This document shows, in pieces, positions 1 to 7,841 of a stretch of DNA of 34,447 bases (positions are counted from its first letter, which is position 1; the number at the start of each line of letters is the position of its first letter). The position numbers were made by a program, and so were the translations under genes. Source of the stretch: SIG565 sp045656145 (GTDB lineage: Bacteria; Bacillota; Clostridia; Oscillospirales; Acutalibacteraceae); the NCBI GenBank assembly GCA_045656145.1, contig JAZOQP010000046.1:1-34447 (forward strand), in the 5' to 3' direction. The notes beneath the pieces were generated by a model, which saw only the letters and a list, made by a program, of their open reading frames with translations, did not search any database and was not told the origin of the DNA.

Positions 1-2
1 TA

Positions 3-2201
3 TATGATGAATTAAAACGAAAAAATATAGATGTGGGTCTGGACGCCCACAGTGAAAATGAAAAACTTACTAACGCCGTTACCGTTATGTGTGGCGGTCT
101 CTCAAATGGTTTTACGCTCACAGGCGGTCGGTTCGTCTGCATTACCGCAGGGCAGGTGCATTCCCTAGATAAGCCGAAAAAATATAAGAAAAATGAAAAC
201 GCCATAGGCTCGCTCGATGAACTGAAAAAGGGCGATTATGTTGTTCATTCGGTTCACGGAATAGGTGTTTTTGAGGGTATTCATAAAATTACCAACGGCG
301 GCATAATTAAGGATTATATTAAAATCTGTTATGCCAAAACCGATGTTTTGTATGTTCCCGTAACACAGCTTGATTTAATTTCAAAGTATATCGGCTCTGC
401 TGAGTCGGGAACGGTGAGATTAAACCGATTAGGCAGCGGCGAGTGGCATAAAACTCGAGCAAGGGTGAAAAAAGCCGTTAAGGAAATGGCTAAGGAACTA
501 ACGGCGCTTTATGCCAAGCGTCAGTCGGTTAAGGGCTATGCTTTCAGTAAGGATACCGAACTGCAAACCGATTTTGAGTCGAAATTCCCCTATGCCGAAA
601 CTGCCGACCAGATTCGCAGCACGGGAGAAATCAAGGCGGATATGGAAAGAGAAATTCCAATGGATAGACTGCTTTGCGGTGATGTCGGCTTCGGTAAGAC
701 CGAGGTAGCACTTAGAGCCGCCTTTAAGTGCATCAGTGAGGGCAAACAGTGCGCAATTCTCGTTCCCACAACCATACTCGCTTTTCAGCATTATAATACC
801 GTTTTGCGCCGCTTCGGTGATATGCCCGTAAATATAAAAATGCTTTCCCGCTTTGTAACGGCAAAGGAGCAGAAGAAAATTATTTCGGATTTATCGGCGG
901 GTAAGGTTGATTTAATAATAGGTACCCACCGCCTTATTTCAGATGATGTTAAATTCCGCAATTTAGGTCTTGCTATAATTGATGAGGAGCAGCGTTTCGG
1001 CGTGGCACAAAAGGAAAAGCTAAAACAGTTGTATCCTTTTGTTGATGTCTTGACACTTTCAGCAACACCGATACCCAGAACTCTTAATATGGCTATGTCG
1101 GGACTTCGCGATATGTCAACCATAGAGGAAGCGCCGGGGGAAAGGTTGCCTGTTCAGTCCTACGTTATGGAACATAATAAGGCAGTTATAATTGATGCCA
1201 TCAGAAGAGAATTAAGGCGTTCGGGTCAGGTTTATTACCTATATAATCGCACCGAAGATATAGAGCGAAAGGCTCTCATTTTAAAAGAAGCGTTACCCGA
1301 AGCCAAAATAAGCGTGGCACACGGAAGAATGAGCGAGGATGAACTTTCTCGTATATGGCAACAACTTTTAGACCATGAAATAGATATACTTGTTTGCACA
1401 ACAATTATTGAAACGGGTGTCGATGTGCCTAATGCCAACACCTTAATTGTTGAGGATGCCGACCGTTTTGGACTTTCCCAACTTCATCAGTTAAGGGGAA
1501 GGGTTGGAAGAAGCCCCAGAAGAGCCTATGCTTATTTTTGCTTCCGCGAAAACAAATCGCTTTCCGATATAGCCGAAAAGCGCCTAGAGGCAATAAGGCA
1601 ATTTACCGAGTTTGGTGCAGGGTTCAAAATTGCGCTAAGGGATTTAGAACTTAGAGGCGCCGGCAATATTTTAGGCGGCGAGCAACACGGAAATATGGAA
1701 GCGGTTGGATATGATATGTATGTGAAACTTCTTAATGAAGCGGTTAATGAACAAAATGGCATTATTCCGAAAGAAGAGACCGAATGCACGGTTGACCTTA
1801 ACATTTCCGCTCATATTCCCGAAAGATATATTGAGAGCCTGCCTGCAAGGCTTGGTATGTATAAGCGTATTGCTGCTATTGAGAATGAAAATCAAAAAAT
1901 GGATGTTCTGGATGAACTTATAGACCGTTTCGGCGAGCCGCCAAAAGCGGTTTTGGGACTTATTGATATAGCGCTTCTCAGAAGAAAGGCGGCAAGGCTT
2001 GGAATTTATGAAATAAATGAAGTAGGAAGCAGTTTCTTATTTAAGGTTGATTCTGTAACGGGCGAGCAAATTGATAAAATTGTGAATGGATTCGGCAAGC
2101 GTTGCCTTTTAAAAGCGGAGGAAAAACCTTATTATGAGGTTTTGCTTAAAAAGGGACAAACAAAAGCACAGTTTATTGAAGAAATTGTTTCGGTTTTGTA
2201 A
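3..2201 (+). CDS. mfd: Transcription-repair coupling factor Mfd, C-terminal part (5' end outside window)
   Basis: Mfd is a DNA translocase that removes RNA polymerase stalled at lesions and recruits UvrA. The frame is already open at base 3, so about 730 C-terminal residues of a protein usually near 1,150 are present; the GTG at 33 is internal. In order I see the end of the UvrB-like region, the RNA polymerase interaction domain (GDYVVHSVHGIGVFEGI), the RecG-like helicase core with Walker A GDVGFGKTE, the DEEQ box (IIDEEQRFGV), motif III SATPIPRTLN, motifs V/VI (ETGVDVPNANT and QLRGRVGRS), the translocation region (LRDLELRGAGNILGGEQHG), and the C-terminal D7 domain. The missing part should hold the UvrB-like domains 1-3. 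A lipoprotein gene follows 76 bases downstream, a common arrangement in clostridia. The identification is secure. Confidence 0.97.
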   Translation, partial: YDELKRKNIDVGLDAHSENEKLTNAVTVMCGGLSNGFTLTGGRFVCITAGQVHSLDKPKKYKKNENAIGSLDELKKGDYVVHSVHGIGVFEGIHKITNGGIIKDYIKICYAKTDVLYVPVTQLDLISKYIGSAESGTVRLNRLGSGEWHKTRARVKKAVKEMAKELTALYAKRQSVKGYAFSKDTELQTDFESKFPYAETADQIRSTGEIKADMEREIPMDRLLCGDVGFGKTEVALRAAFKCISEGKQCAILVPTTILAFQHYNTVLRRFGDMPVNIKMLSRFVTAKEQKKIISDLSAGKVDLIIGTHRLISDDVKFRNLGLAIIDEEQRFGVAQKEKLKQLYPFVDVLTLSATPIPRTLNMAMSGLRDMSTIEEAPGERLPVQSYVMEHNKAVIIDAIRRELRRSGQVYYLYNRTEDIERKALILKEALPEAKISVAHGRMSEDELSRIWQQLLDHEIDILVCTTIIETGVDVPNANTLIVEDADRFGLSQLHQLRGRVGRSPRRAYAYFCFRENKSLSDIAEKRLEAIRQFTEFGAGFKIALRDLELRGAGNILGGEQHGNMEAVGYDMYVKLLNEAVNEQNGIIPKEETECTVDLNISAHIPERYIESLPARLGMYKRIAAIENENQKMDVLDELIDRFGEPPKAVLGLIDIALLRRKAARLGIYEINEVGSSFLFKVDSVTGEQIDKIVNGFGKRCLLKAEEKPYYEVLLKKGQTKAQFIEEIVSVL

Positions 2202-2250
2202 AATTTTAAAAAAGAGTAGACATTTTTACTCGTTTGTTATATACTCATAT

Positions 2251-2259
2251 TGATATAAT
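2251..2259 (+). promoter_or_regulatory. Possible extended -10 promoter before the lipoprotein gene
   Basis: TGATATAAT fits an extended -10 (TGnTATAAT), but no good -35 lies 16-18 bases upstream (CGTTTG at 17). Transcription would start at about 2266, inside the ribosome binding site GGAGGAG (2264-2270), leaving a very short leader. The gene may instead be read through from mfd. Confidence 0.35.
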
Positions 2260-2277
2260 ATTTTGGAGGAGTTATCA

Positions 2278-3384
2278 ATGAAAAAAACTGTAAAAAGGTT
2301 TGTAGCTTTGCTTTTAGCATTGTGTATGCTTTTAAGCCTTACTGCTTGTCATAGAGCGAATGAAAGAGCTTTAAGCATTAATGGTTCCGGGTATACATCT
2401 GCATTTTATTCCTGCGCTCTTGTTTTTGCCGATATGGAGGCTCAGCAGTTAGTTCTTGACACATTAGGTCAAGAAGCTTATAACGATTACCTTAATCAAA
2501 CACTTGAGGGTGTTGATTATAAAACATGGGTAAAGAACAGAGCCTTATTTAATTGTAAGAGACTTGAATATTATAAATCTAAGTGCGAATCATTAATGAT
2601 TCCTACCGAAGAGTATAGCGAGGAAACAACCGCTGCTGCAGATACCTATTGGACATATTACGGATATTCCGAAATTATGCAGGCGAACGGCGTAGGAAGA
2701 GGTACCTTCCGCGGTTATATGGGCGCTGAGGGTTATTGTAATGCTTATTTCGATTATCTTTATGGTAAAGATGGAGAAAAGGAGATTTCTCAAAAAGATA
2801 TAGATAAGGAAATCTCTGCAAATTACCAGTTAGCCGATACAATTGTTGAAGATTTAACCGAAAAGACCGAAAAGGAAATTAAGGAAATTACCGAGAAGTT
2901 TGAAAAATATGCCGAGAGAATTAAAAAGGGTGAAAAGTTCGAAAAAATCTATGCCGAGCATTTAGGCACAGGCTATGAAGATGATAATAAAGAAGAAACC
3001 GAAACATTCTCTTTTGCACAGGCAAATATAATCGGTAACGAAGGAACCGATTATGAAAATGTTATCTTCTCGGATATTAAAGATATGAAGGCCGGCGAAA
3101 TCAAGGTCTTTGAGAAAAAAGAAGAGCATGAGCATGAAGAGGGCGAAGAGGTTGACCACGAAGACCATACCGATTCTTATGCATTATATCTCGTTTATAA
3201 GGGAGATATAAATTCAAAGGAAAACACTCAAAAAGAAGATATTGAAAATATGGTTAGACATTCTTTAAAGGATGAAGAATTTGATGAGGCAAACAAGCCC
3301 GAAATTGAGGCTTTATCTCTTGAAGAAAACACCAATGCTACAAAGCAGTTTAAGGTGGATAAAATTAAATATCCCGAATCATAA
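2278..3384 (+). CDS. SurA/PrsA-like lipoprotein downstream of mfd
   Basis: A 368-residue exported lipoprotein. The signal peptide ends in the lipobox LSLTAC, so it should be lipidated on Cys and anchored outside the membrane. I chose the ATG at 2278 because GGAGGAG lies 7 bases upstream; the in-frame TTG at 2263 precedes that site. The layout (helical N-terminal region, basic helix KYAERIKKGEKFEKIYAEH, then a stretch resembling the end of a parvulin domain, DMKAGEIKVFE...YALYLVYKG) resembles SurA/PrsA foldases, which often follow mfd in clostridia. The catalytic parvulin core is too divergent for me to confirm isomerase activity. A His/Glu/Asp-rich loop (EEHEHEEGEEVDHEDH) sits inside that region and could bind metal. 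A terminator follows directly. The lipoprotein call is firm; the foldase role is inferred. Confidence 0.75.
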   Translation: MKKTVKRFVALLLALCMLLSLTACHRANERALSINGSGYTSAFYSCALVFADMEAQQLVLDTLGQEAYNDYLNQTLEGVDYKTWVKNRALFNCKRLEYYKSKCESLMIPTEEYSEETTAAADTYWTYYGYSEIMQANGVGRGTFRGYMGAEGYCNAYFDYLYGKDGEKEISQKDIDKEISANYQLADTIVEDLTEKTEKEIKEITEKFEKYAERIKKGEKFEKIYAEHLGTGYEDDNKEETETFSFAQANIIGNEGTDYENVIFSDIKDMKAGEIKVFEKKEEHEHEEGEEVDHEDHTDSYALYLVYKGDINSKENTQKEDIENMVRHSLKDEEFDEANKPEIEALSLEENTNATKQFKVDKIKYPES

Positions 3385-3390
3385 AATACA

Positions 3391-3424
3391 AAAATCTCCG
3401 ATTACTTCGGAGATTTTTCTTTTT
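3391..3424 (+). terminator. Rho-independent terminator after the lipoprotein gene
   Basis: Perfect 11-bp stem (3391-3401 with 3407-3417), loop TTACT, followed by a T-rich tail. Confidence 0.9.
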
Positions 3425-3470
3425 TATGCAAAAAAATATAAAAAACATTGATAAAAATATTAAAAAGGGG

Positions 3471-3499
3471 TAGAAATAATTAACTGAATGTGTTAAAAT
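3471..3499 (+). promoter_or_regulatory. Promoter of the hydrogenase operon
   Basis: -35 TAGAAA (3471-3476), 17-base spacer, -10 TAAAAT (3494-3499). The start would be near 3506. It is the only candidate in the gap upstream of the ten-gene operon, and the Rex-like operator overlaps its -10. Confidence 0.6.
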
Positions 3500-3507
3500 A
3501 TAAACAA
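3490..3507 (+). promoter_or_regulatory. Rex-like operator (NADH/NAD+ redox control)
   Basis: The 18-mer GTGTTAAAATATAAACAA matches 12 of 14 fixed positions of the Rex consensus TTGTTAAnnnnTTAACAA. It covers the -10 and the likely start site, the usual place for Rex repression. Rex leaves DNA when NADH is high and controls hydrogenase and fermentation genes in many clostridia, so the location suits an NADH-oxidising hydrogenase. No rex gene lies in the window. Confidence 0.65.
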
Positions 3508-3514
3508 ACTATGC

Positions 3515-3534
3515 GGTGGAGAAGCGTTTCCGCC
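3515..3534 (+). other. Hairpin in the 5' leader of the hydrogenase operon
   Basis: GGTGGAGA pairs with TTTCCGCC across the loop AGCG, using two G-T wobbles. It lies about 10 bases after the predicted start and 30 bases before the ribosome binding site AGGGAGG. No T-tract follows, so it is not a terminator; it may stabilise the message. Confidence 0.4.
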
Positions 3535-3580
3535 GAAGTAATAAATATTTGAAATAATTTTTTAGGGAGGATTTTGCCTT

Positions 3581-4081
3581 ATGAAAAAGAAAATAAGTAC
3601 TTTACCTTTCAATGGTACCGCTGAGCAGGAGGCTAAATTAAACGCTGTTATCGAGGCTCATAAAGATGATAAAAGTCAGTTAATGGCCGTTATGCAGCAG
3701 GCTCAGGAGATTTATGGTTATTTACCGCTTGAGGTTCAAGCGATGATTTCTGAGGGAATGGATATTCCGCTTGAGAAAATTTACGGTGTAGCAACATTCT
3801 ATGCACAGTTCTCACTTTCTCCCAAGGGTAAATATAATATTTCAATTTGCCTTGGTACCGCTTGCTATGTTAAGGGTGCAGGCGACCTTATGGATAAATT
3901 CAGCGAGTTACTCGGTATCGGCGCTGATGAATGCACAGCTGATGGTAAGTTCTCTCTTACTGCTTGCCGTTGTATCGGTGCTTGCGGTCTAGCTCCCGTT
4001 CTTACCGTTAATGAAGAAGTTTATGGTAGACTTGTAGTTGATGATGTTGAAGGCATATTAGCAAAATATCAGGATAAATAA
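3581..4081 (+). CDS. hndA: NuoE-like [2Fe-2S] subunit of electron-bifurcating hydrogenase (HndA/HydC type)
   Basis: A 166-residue NuoE-family protein, the [2Fe-2S] thioredoxin-fold subunit that passes electrons within NAD(P)-linked [FeFe] hydrogenase complexes. All four ligands are present as C90-x4-C95 (CLGTAC) and C131-x3-C135 (CIGAC), behind the usual helical N-terminal domain (MAVMQQAQEIYGYLP). Length is normal. Start ATG follows AGGGAGG by 10 bases. It is the first gene of the operon; its NuoF-like and hydrogenase partners are 4 kb downstream, separated by a regulatory block. Family membership is certain; bifurcation (NADH plus reduced ferredoxin to H2) is inferred from the subunit set. 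Confidence 0.93.
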   Translation: MKKKISTLPFNGTAEQEAKLNAVIEAHKDDKSQLMAVMQQAQEIYGYLPLEVQAMISEGMDIPLEKIYGVATFYAQFSLSPKGKYNISICLGTACYVKGAGDLMDKFSELLGIGADECTADGKFSLTACRCIGACGLAPVLTVNEEVYGRLVVDDVEGILAKYQDK

Positions 4082-4114
4082 AACTTAAATTAAGTTTAAA
4101 TACGGAGAAACGTT

Positions 4115-4474
4115 ATGAAGGTTAACGAAATAGCGACCATAGTTAATGCTGAAATTCTTTGCGGAGCTGAGCAGAAGGACCTTGAAATTGATTCGGCTTT
4201 CGGAAGCGACATGATGAGTGATGTTCTGGCGTTTGTTAATGACAGAGCAGTTTTGCTCACAGGACTTGTTAATGCTCAGGTTATCAGAACCGCCGAAATG
4301 ATGGATATGCCTTGCATTGTTTTTGTTCGCGGCAAAAAGCCTACCGAAGAAATGATAGAGCTTGCTAATGAGCGCGGCATAGTTTTACTTGCCACACCGC
4401 TTCGCATGTATGAAACATGCGGCAAACTTTATGCGGCGGGTCTTCCTGCTAGACGTGATGCGGGTGAGCAGTAA
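4115..4474 (+). CDS. DRTGG-domain-like protein 1
   Basis: A 119-residue soluble protein resembling the DRTGG domain, a small alpha/beta module found alone or next to CBS domains and of unknown biochemical role. Visible features are the N-terminal MKVNEIATIVNAEILCGA segment, an acidic FGSDMMSDVLAFV stretch, a central LLTGLVNAQVIRTAEMMDMPCIVFVRGKKP and a C-terminal MYETCGKLYAAG helix. Its stop codon overlaps the ATG of the next gene (TAATG), so translation is probably coupled to the RsbW-like ATPase. A second protein of this kind lies at 6204-6536. Such proteins recur beside [FeFe] hydrogenase operons. The fold call is fairly confident; no function can be assigned. Confidence 0.75.
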   Translation: MKVNEIATIVNAEILCGAEQKDLEIDSAFGSDMMSDVLAFVNDRAVLLTGLVNAQVIRTAEMMDMPCIVFVRGKKPTEEMIELANERGIVLLATPLRMYETCGKLYAAGLPARRDAGEQ

Positions 4475-4890
4475 TGCTTAATTTTCACTTTGTAGTCGAT
4501 GGAAATAATTTTACCCTGGCAGGCAATGCTTCAGGGCAACTCAAGAAGAACCTAAGAGAGCTTGGAATTGCTCCTGAAATAGTTCGTAGAGCTGCAATAG
4601 CAATGTATGAGGGTGAAATAAATATGGTTATCCATGCAGGCGGCGGCGAAGCCGATGTAACGATAACCGAAGATTTAATTGAAATAACCCTTGCTGATAA
4701 GGGTCCCGGCATTAAGGATATTAATGCGGCTATGCAAGAGGGCTATTCAACGGCACCTGATGATATTCGTTCTTTAGGTTTCGGTGCCGGCATGGGTCTT
4801 CCAAATATGAAACGTTACTCCGATGAAATGACGATTGAGTCAGAACTAGGTAAAGGCACTACAATCGTTATGAAGATAAAAATAAACTAA
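4474..4890 (+). CDS. RsbW/SpoIIAB-like ATPase (anti-sigma regulatory factor type)
   Basis: A 138-residue stand-alone GHKL ATPase. The N-box is EGEINMVIHA, matching the E-x3-N pattern of anti-sigma kinases; the G1 box is DKGPGI and the G2 box GFGAGMGLPNM. The length is that of RsbW or SpoIIAB, which bind a sigma factor and phosphorylate an anti-anti-sigma protein on Ser/Thr. No sigma factor or STAS partner is in the window, so the target is unknown. It is coupled to the DRTGG gene by a TAATG overlap and lies 27 bases before the sensory hydrogenase-like gene, which suggests it relays a hydrogen or redox signal (inference). Confidence 0.85.
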   Translation: MLNFHFVVDGNNFTLAGNASGQLKKNLRELGIAPEIVRRAAIAMYEGEINMVIHAGGGEADVTITEDLIEITLADKGPGIKDINAAMQEGYSTAPDDIRSLGFGAGMGLPNMKRYSDEMTIESELGKGTTIVMKIKIN

Positions 4891-4917
4891 ATATAATTTC
4901 TGTATCAAGGTGTAATT

Positions 4918-6204
4918 ATGAGTACATATAAGCATTCGGTTTACCTCGATAAGTCTAAGTGCAAAGGGTGCACAACCTGTTTGCAGCATTGTCCTACCGA
5001 GGCCATCAGAATAAGAAACGGCCATGCCGTTATTGATGCTAACCGTTGTGTAGACTGCGGTCAGTGTGTGCTGGTATGCCCTCATAAAGCCAAGAAAACG
5101 GTTGTTGATAAGCTTGAAGCTATCAAGAACTATAAATTTAACATAGCCTTACCGGCTCCATCTCTTTATGCTCAGTTTGAGAATTTGGAAGAGGTAGATT
5201 ATGTTTTGCAGGGACTTCTTGATATAGGGTTTGACTATGTCTTTGAAGTATCGCGCGCTGCAGAGCTTGTATCGGCATATACAAGAAATTATCTTAAGGC
5301 CGAGGGTGTTCAAAAGCCCGCAATAAGTTCGGCTTGCCCTGCGATTGTAAGGCTTATTGAACTGCGTTTTCCCTTTTTAAAGGATAATATTATAAAAATG
5401 TTGCCCCCTATGGAAATTGCGGCATACCTTGCCGTTAAGGAAGTGAAGGAGCAACACCCCGAACTTACCGATGATGATATTGGCGTTTGCTTTATATCGC
5501 CGTGTCCTGCGAAGGTAAGTTATATAAAAAATGGTTTCGGCGAGTATAAAAGCCGCGTAAATATAGTTGTTTCGATAAATGATATTTACTTTTCGCTTCT
5601 AAATTCGATGAAACGTGAAACTCCACCCGAACAGCTTTCAAAATCAGGTATCATAGGTATCGGTTGGGCGTCGTCCGGCGGAGAGGCTACCGCAATATTT
5701 AATGATAAATATTTAGCGGCAGACGGCATCGAAAATGTAATAAGGGTGTTAGACCAAATAGAAAACGGCAATATTCCAAATCTAGAGTTTGTTGAGCTTA
5801 ACGCCTGCACGGGCGGATGCGTTGGCGGGGTTATGACAATGCAAAATCCCTTCATTTCAAAAACCAAACTCAGAAGCCTTAGAAGATATCTGCCTGTTTC
5901 CAAAAACTTCCTTAGTGAAGAAGAATTAAAATACATTCCCGAATATTACTTTTTTGATAAAATGCCCGAATATTTGCCTATAACAAAACTCAGCACCAAT
6001 ATGGCTGAATCAATGCGAATGCTGGCGGATATCAGAAAAATTAGGGATGATTTACCGGGTGTTGACTGTGGTTCTTGCGGAGCACCAACCTGCAGAGCAT
6101 TTGCAGAGGATGTTGTTAAAGGCGAGGCAAGAATAGAAGACTGCATAATCAAACATAAAAAAGAGTTTGAAGAATTTTTAAAGATAAAAGGGGAGACCGA
6201 GTAA
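4918..6204 (+). CDS. Sensory-type [FeFe] hydrogenase-like protein with dicluster ferredoxin and C-terminal Fe-S domain
   Basis: A 428-residue iron-sulfur protein. The N-terminus has two [4Fe-4S] motifs (C15, C18, C21, C25 and C44, C47, C50, C54). The middle is an H-cluster domain: L1 SSACPA (C140), L2 FISPCPAK (C196), L3 ELNACTGGCVGG (C297, C301), so all four cubane ligands are kept. The C-terminus has a four-Cys motif (C384, C387, C392, C409; DCGSCGAPTC) of the putative Fe-S cluster type. In L1, Ala139 replaces the first Cys of the catalytic TSCCP motif; loss of the proton-relay Cys is typical of putative sensory (group C) hydrogenases. Many of those carry a PAS domain; this one ends in the Fe-S domain instead. 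It probably senses H2 or redox state rather than turning over rapidly (inference). It ends with a TAATG overlap. Confidence 0.85.
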   Translation: MSTYKHSVYLDKSKCKGCTTCLQHCPTEAIRIRNGHAVIDANRCVDCGQCVLVCPHKAKKTVVDKLEAIKNYKFNIALPAPSLYAQFENLEEVDYVLQGLLDIGFDYVFEVSRAAELVSAYTRNYLKAEGVQKPAISSACPAIVRLIELRFPFLKDNIIKMLPPMEIAAYLAVKEVKEQHPELTDDDIGVCFISPCPAKVSYIKNGFGEYKSRVNIVVSINDIYFSLLNSMKRETPPEQLSKSGIIGIGWASSGGEATAIFNDKYLAADGIENVIRVLDQIENGNIPNLEFVELNACTGGCVGGVMTMQNPFISKTKLRSLRRYLPVSKNFLSEEELKYIPEYYFFDKMPEYLPITKLSTNMAESMRMLADIRKIRDDLPGVDCGSCGAPTCRAFAEDVVKGEARIEDCIIKHKKEFEEFLKIKGETE

Positions 6205-6536
6205 TGACAGTTTGCGATTTTGCTAAAGCCAATGCGTTAACAGTTGTTACTATGCCTGAACCTAATCGCGAAATAACCGGTTGCTATATGGGAGATTTGC
6301 TCTCCTGGGTAATGGGCAGAGCCGATGAGGGCGATGCCTGGATAACTATAATGTCCAATGCCAATACAGTAGCCGTTGCAAGTTTAACAGGTGTTGCCTG
6401 TGTTATCTTAGCAGAGGATGTAAATTTAGATACCGAGGTTATTAAAACAGCCGAGCAAAATAAAATTAATGTTTTATCTTCAAGCCTTTCGGCATTTGAA
6501 ATTTCACTTTTACTCGGCGGTATACTAAATGCCTAA
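6204..6536 (+). CDS. DRTGG-domain-like protein 2
   Basis: A 110-residue protein of the same general kind as the DRTGG-like protein at 4115-4474: an N-terminal TVVTMPEPNREITGCYMGDLL segment, a WITIMSNANTVAVASLTGVACVIL core and a C-terminal SAFEISLLLGG helix. It overlaps the preceding gene by one base (TAATG) and the next by 8 bases, so it is probably made together with the sensory hydrogenase and the PHP protein. The two DRTGG-like proteins may pair with one another or each serve one of the two ATPases. Function unknown. Confidence 0.72.
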   Translation: MTVCDFAKANALTVVTMPEPNREITGCYMGDLLSWVMGRADEGDAWITIMSNANTVAVASLTGVACVILAEDVNLDTEVIKTAEQNKINVLSSSLSAFEISLLLGGILNA

Positions 6537-7251
6537 ATTTTATTACGATTTACATACTCATTCCTGCCTTTCTCCCTGCGGAGATAATGATAACACTCCG
6601 GCTTCAATTGCCGGTATAGCGGCGGTATCAGAACTTGATATCGTGGCGCTAACCGACCATAACACAACCAAAAATTGCCCCGCTTTCTTTGCTGCGGCAG
6701 AGCATTATGGGGTTATCCCTATAGCGGGTATGGAGCTTACCACCGCAGAAGATATTCATATTCTCTATCTTTTCCCAACGCTTCAAAGCGCTATGGAATT
6801 TGGAGATTATATAGAGTCCCGAAGAATAAAAATAAAAAACCGCACCGATATTTTCGGAGAACAACTCATAATGAACGAAAATGATGAGGTAATAGGGAAT
6901 GAAGAATTTCTTCTTTCTAATGCTACAACGGTAACGGTTGATGAGGCGGTAGATTTAGCCGAAAAATTCGGCGGAGTTTGTTTGCCGGCTCATATTGATA
7001 GGTCTTCGAACAGCATTATCTCTGTTTTGGGCACCATCCCTGAGGATAATAAATTCAAATGTGTTGAGTTTTATGATTTTTCAAAATATGAAGAGTATAA
7101 AACAAAATATCATTTAGAAGATAAAAAAGTTTTAATTGATTCCGATGCGCATTATCTTCATAGCCTTCATGATAGAGAAAACTATCTTGAATTAGAGGGA
7201 GAAACCTCGGAAGAAATTACAAAAAAGCTTTTTGAGTTTTTGAGGGGTTAA
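6529..7251 (+). CDS. PHP-domain metal-dependent phosphoesterase
   Basis: A 240-residue PHP-family protein (polymerase and histidinol phosphatase fold), a trinuclear-metal phosphoesterase. Metal-site motifs are complete: DLHTHSCLSPCG at the N-terminus, LTDHNTT, GMELTT, DIHILYL, LPAHIDR and SDAHYLHS. It starts within the preceding gene (8-base overlap) and ends 2 bases before the next ATPase gene. Stand-alone PHP proteins act on nucleotides, oligonucleotides or phosphorylated metabolites; the substrate here is unknown. In this setting it could degrade a small phosphorylated signal (inference). The equivalent position next to Thermotoga and clostridial hydrogenase operons is, as I recall, also held by a PHP protein. 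Confidence 0.88.
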   Translation: MPKFYYDLHTHSCLSPCGDNDNTPASIAGIAAVSELDIVALTDHNTTKNCPAFFAAAEHYGVIPIAGMELTTAEDIHILYLFPTLQSAMEFGDYIESRRIKIKNRTDIFGEQLIMNENDEVIGNEEFLLSNATTVTVDEAVDLAEKFGGVCLPAHIDRSSNSIISVLGTIPEDNKFKCVEFYDFSKYEEYKTKYHLEDKKVLIDSDAHYLHSLHDRENYLELEGETSEEITKKLFEFLRG

Positions 7252-7253
7252 AA

Positions 7254-7805
7254 ATGAAGGAATTATCACTTAACATTTTAGACATTGCCGAAAATTCTTT
7301 AAAAGCCAAAGCAACCCTTACTAAAATTCTTTTGGAAGAAGATAGCGAAACACTTAGAATTACTATTGCCGATAACGGCGTTGGAATGAGTGAGGAGATG
7401 TGCAAAAGGGTTACCGACCCGTTTTGCACCAGCCGAACAACTCGAAAGGTTGGGCTTGGAATTCCGTTTTTTAAACTTGGAGCCGAGCAAACAGGCGGAA
7501 GTTTCCAAATAGAATCAAAAAGTAAAGAAGAATATCCCGATAATCACGGAACAATCGTTTCGGCTTTATATTTTAAAAATCATATTGATTTTACACCGCT
7601 TGGAGATGTAACCGAAACGCTTGTAACTCTAATTCAGGGGCATCCCGATACCGATATTTATTTTTCTCATAAAAAAGAAAACGGTAGCGTGGAACTTGAT
7701 ACAAGGCAGATAAGAGCAGAGCTCGGCGATGAAATACCGCTTAGCGAAATAGAGGTGCTTGTGTTTATCCGCGATTATTTAAATGAGCAATATATAAATT
7801 TATAA
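7254..7805 (+). CDS. Histidine-kinase-type GHKL ATPase without a phosphoacceptor domain
   Basis: A 183-residue protein built on an ATPase domain: N-box LNILDIAENSLKA, G1 box DNGVGMSEEM, F-type segment DPFCTSRTTRK and G2 box GLGIPFFKLGAEQTGG. There is no transmembrane segment, sensor domain or His-containing dimerisation helix, so it is not a complete histidine kinase. The last 65 residues (after HGTIVSALYF) are a separate small region I do not recognise. It differs from the RsbW-like ATPase encoded upstream, so the operon has two unlike GHKL ATPases. Start ATG is 2 bases after the PHP gene, with GAGGGG overlapping that gene's end. A partner kinase or receiver is not visible. Confidence 0.82.
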   Translation: MKELSLNILDIAENSLKAKATLTKILLEEDSETLRITIADNGVGMSEEMCKRVTDPFCTSRTTRKVGLGIPFFKLGAEQTGGSFQIESKSKEEYPDNHGTIVSALYFKNHIDFTPLGDVTETLVTLIQGHPDTDIYFSHKKENGSVELDTRQIRAELGDEIPLSEIEVLVFIRDYLNEQYINL

Positions 7806-7841
7806 ATATATTAATATACACCAAAAGGAGAGAAAGTTATT

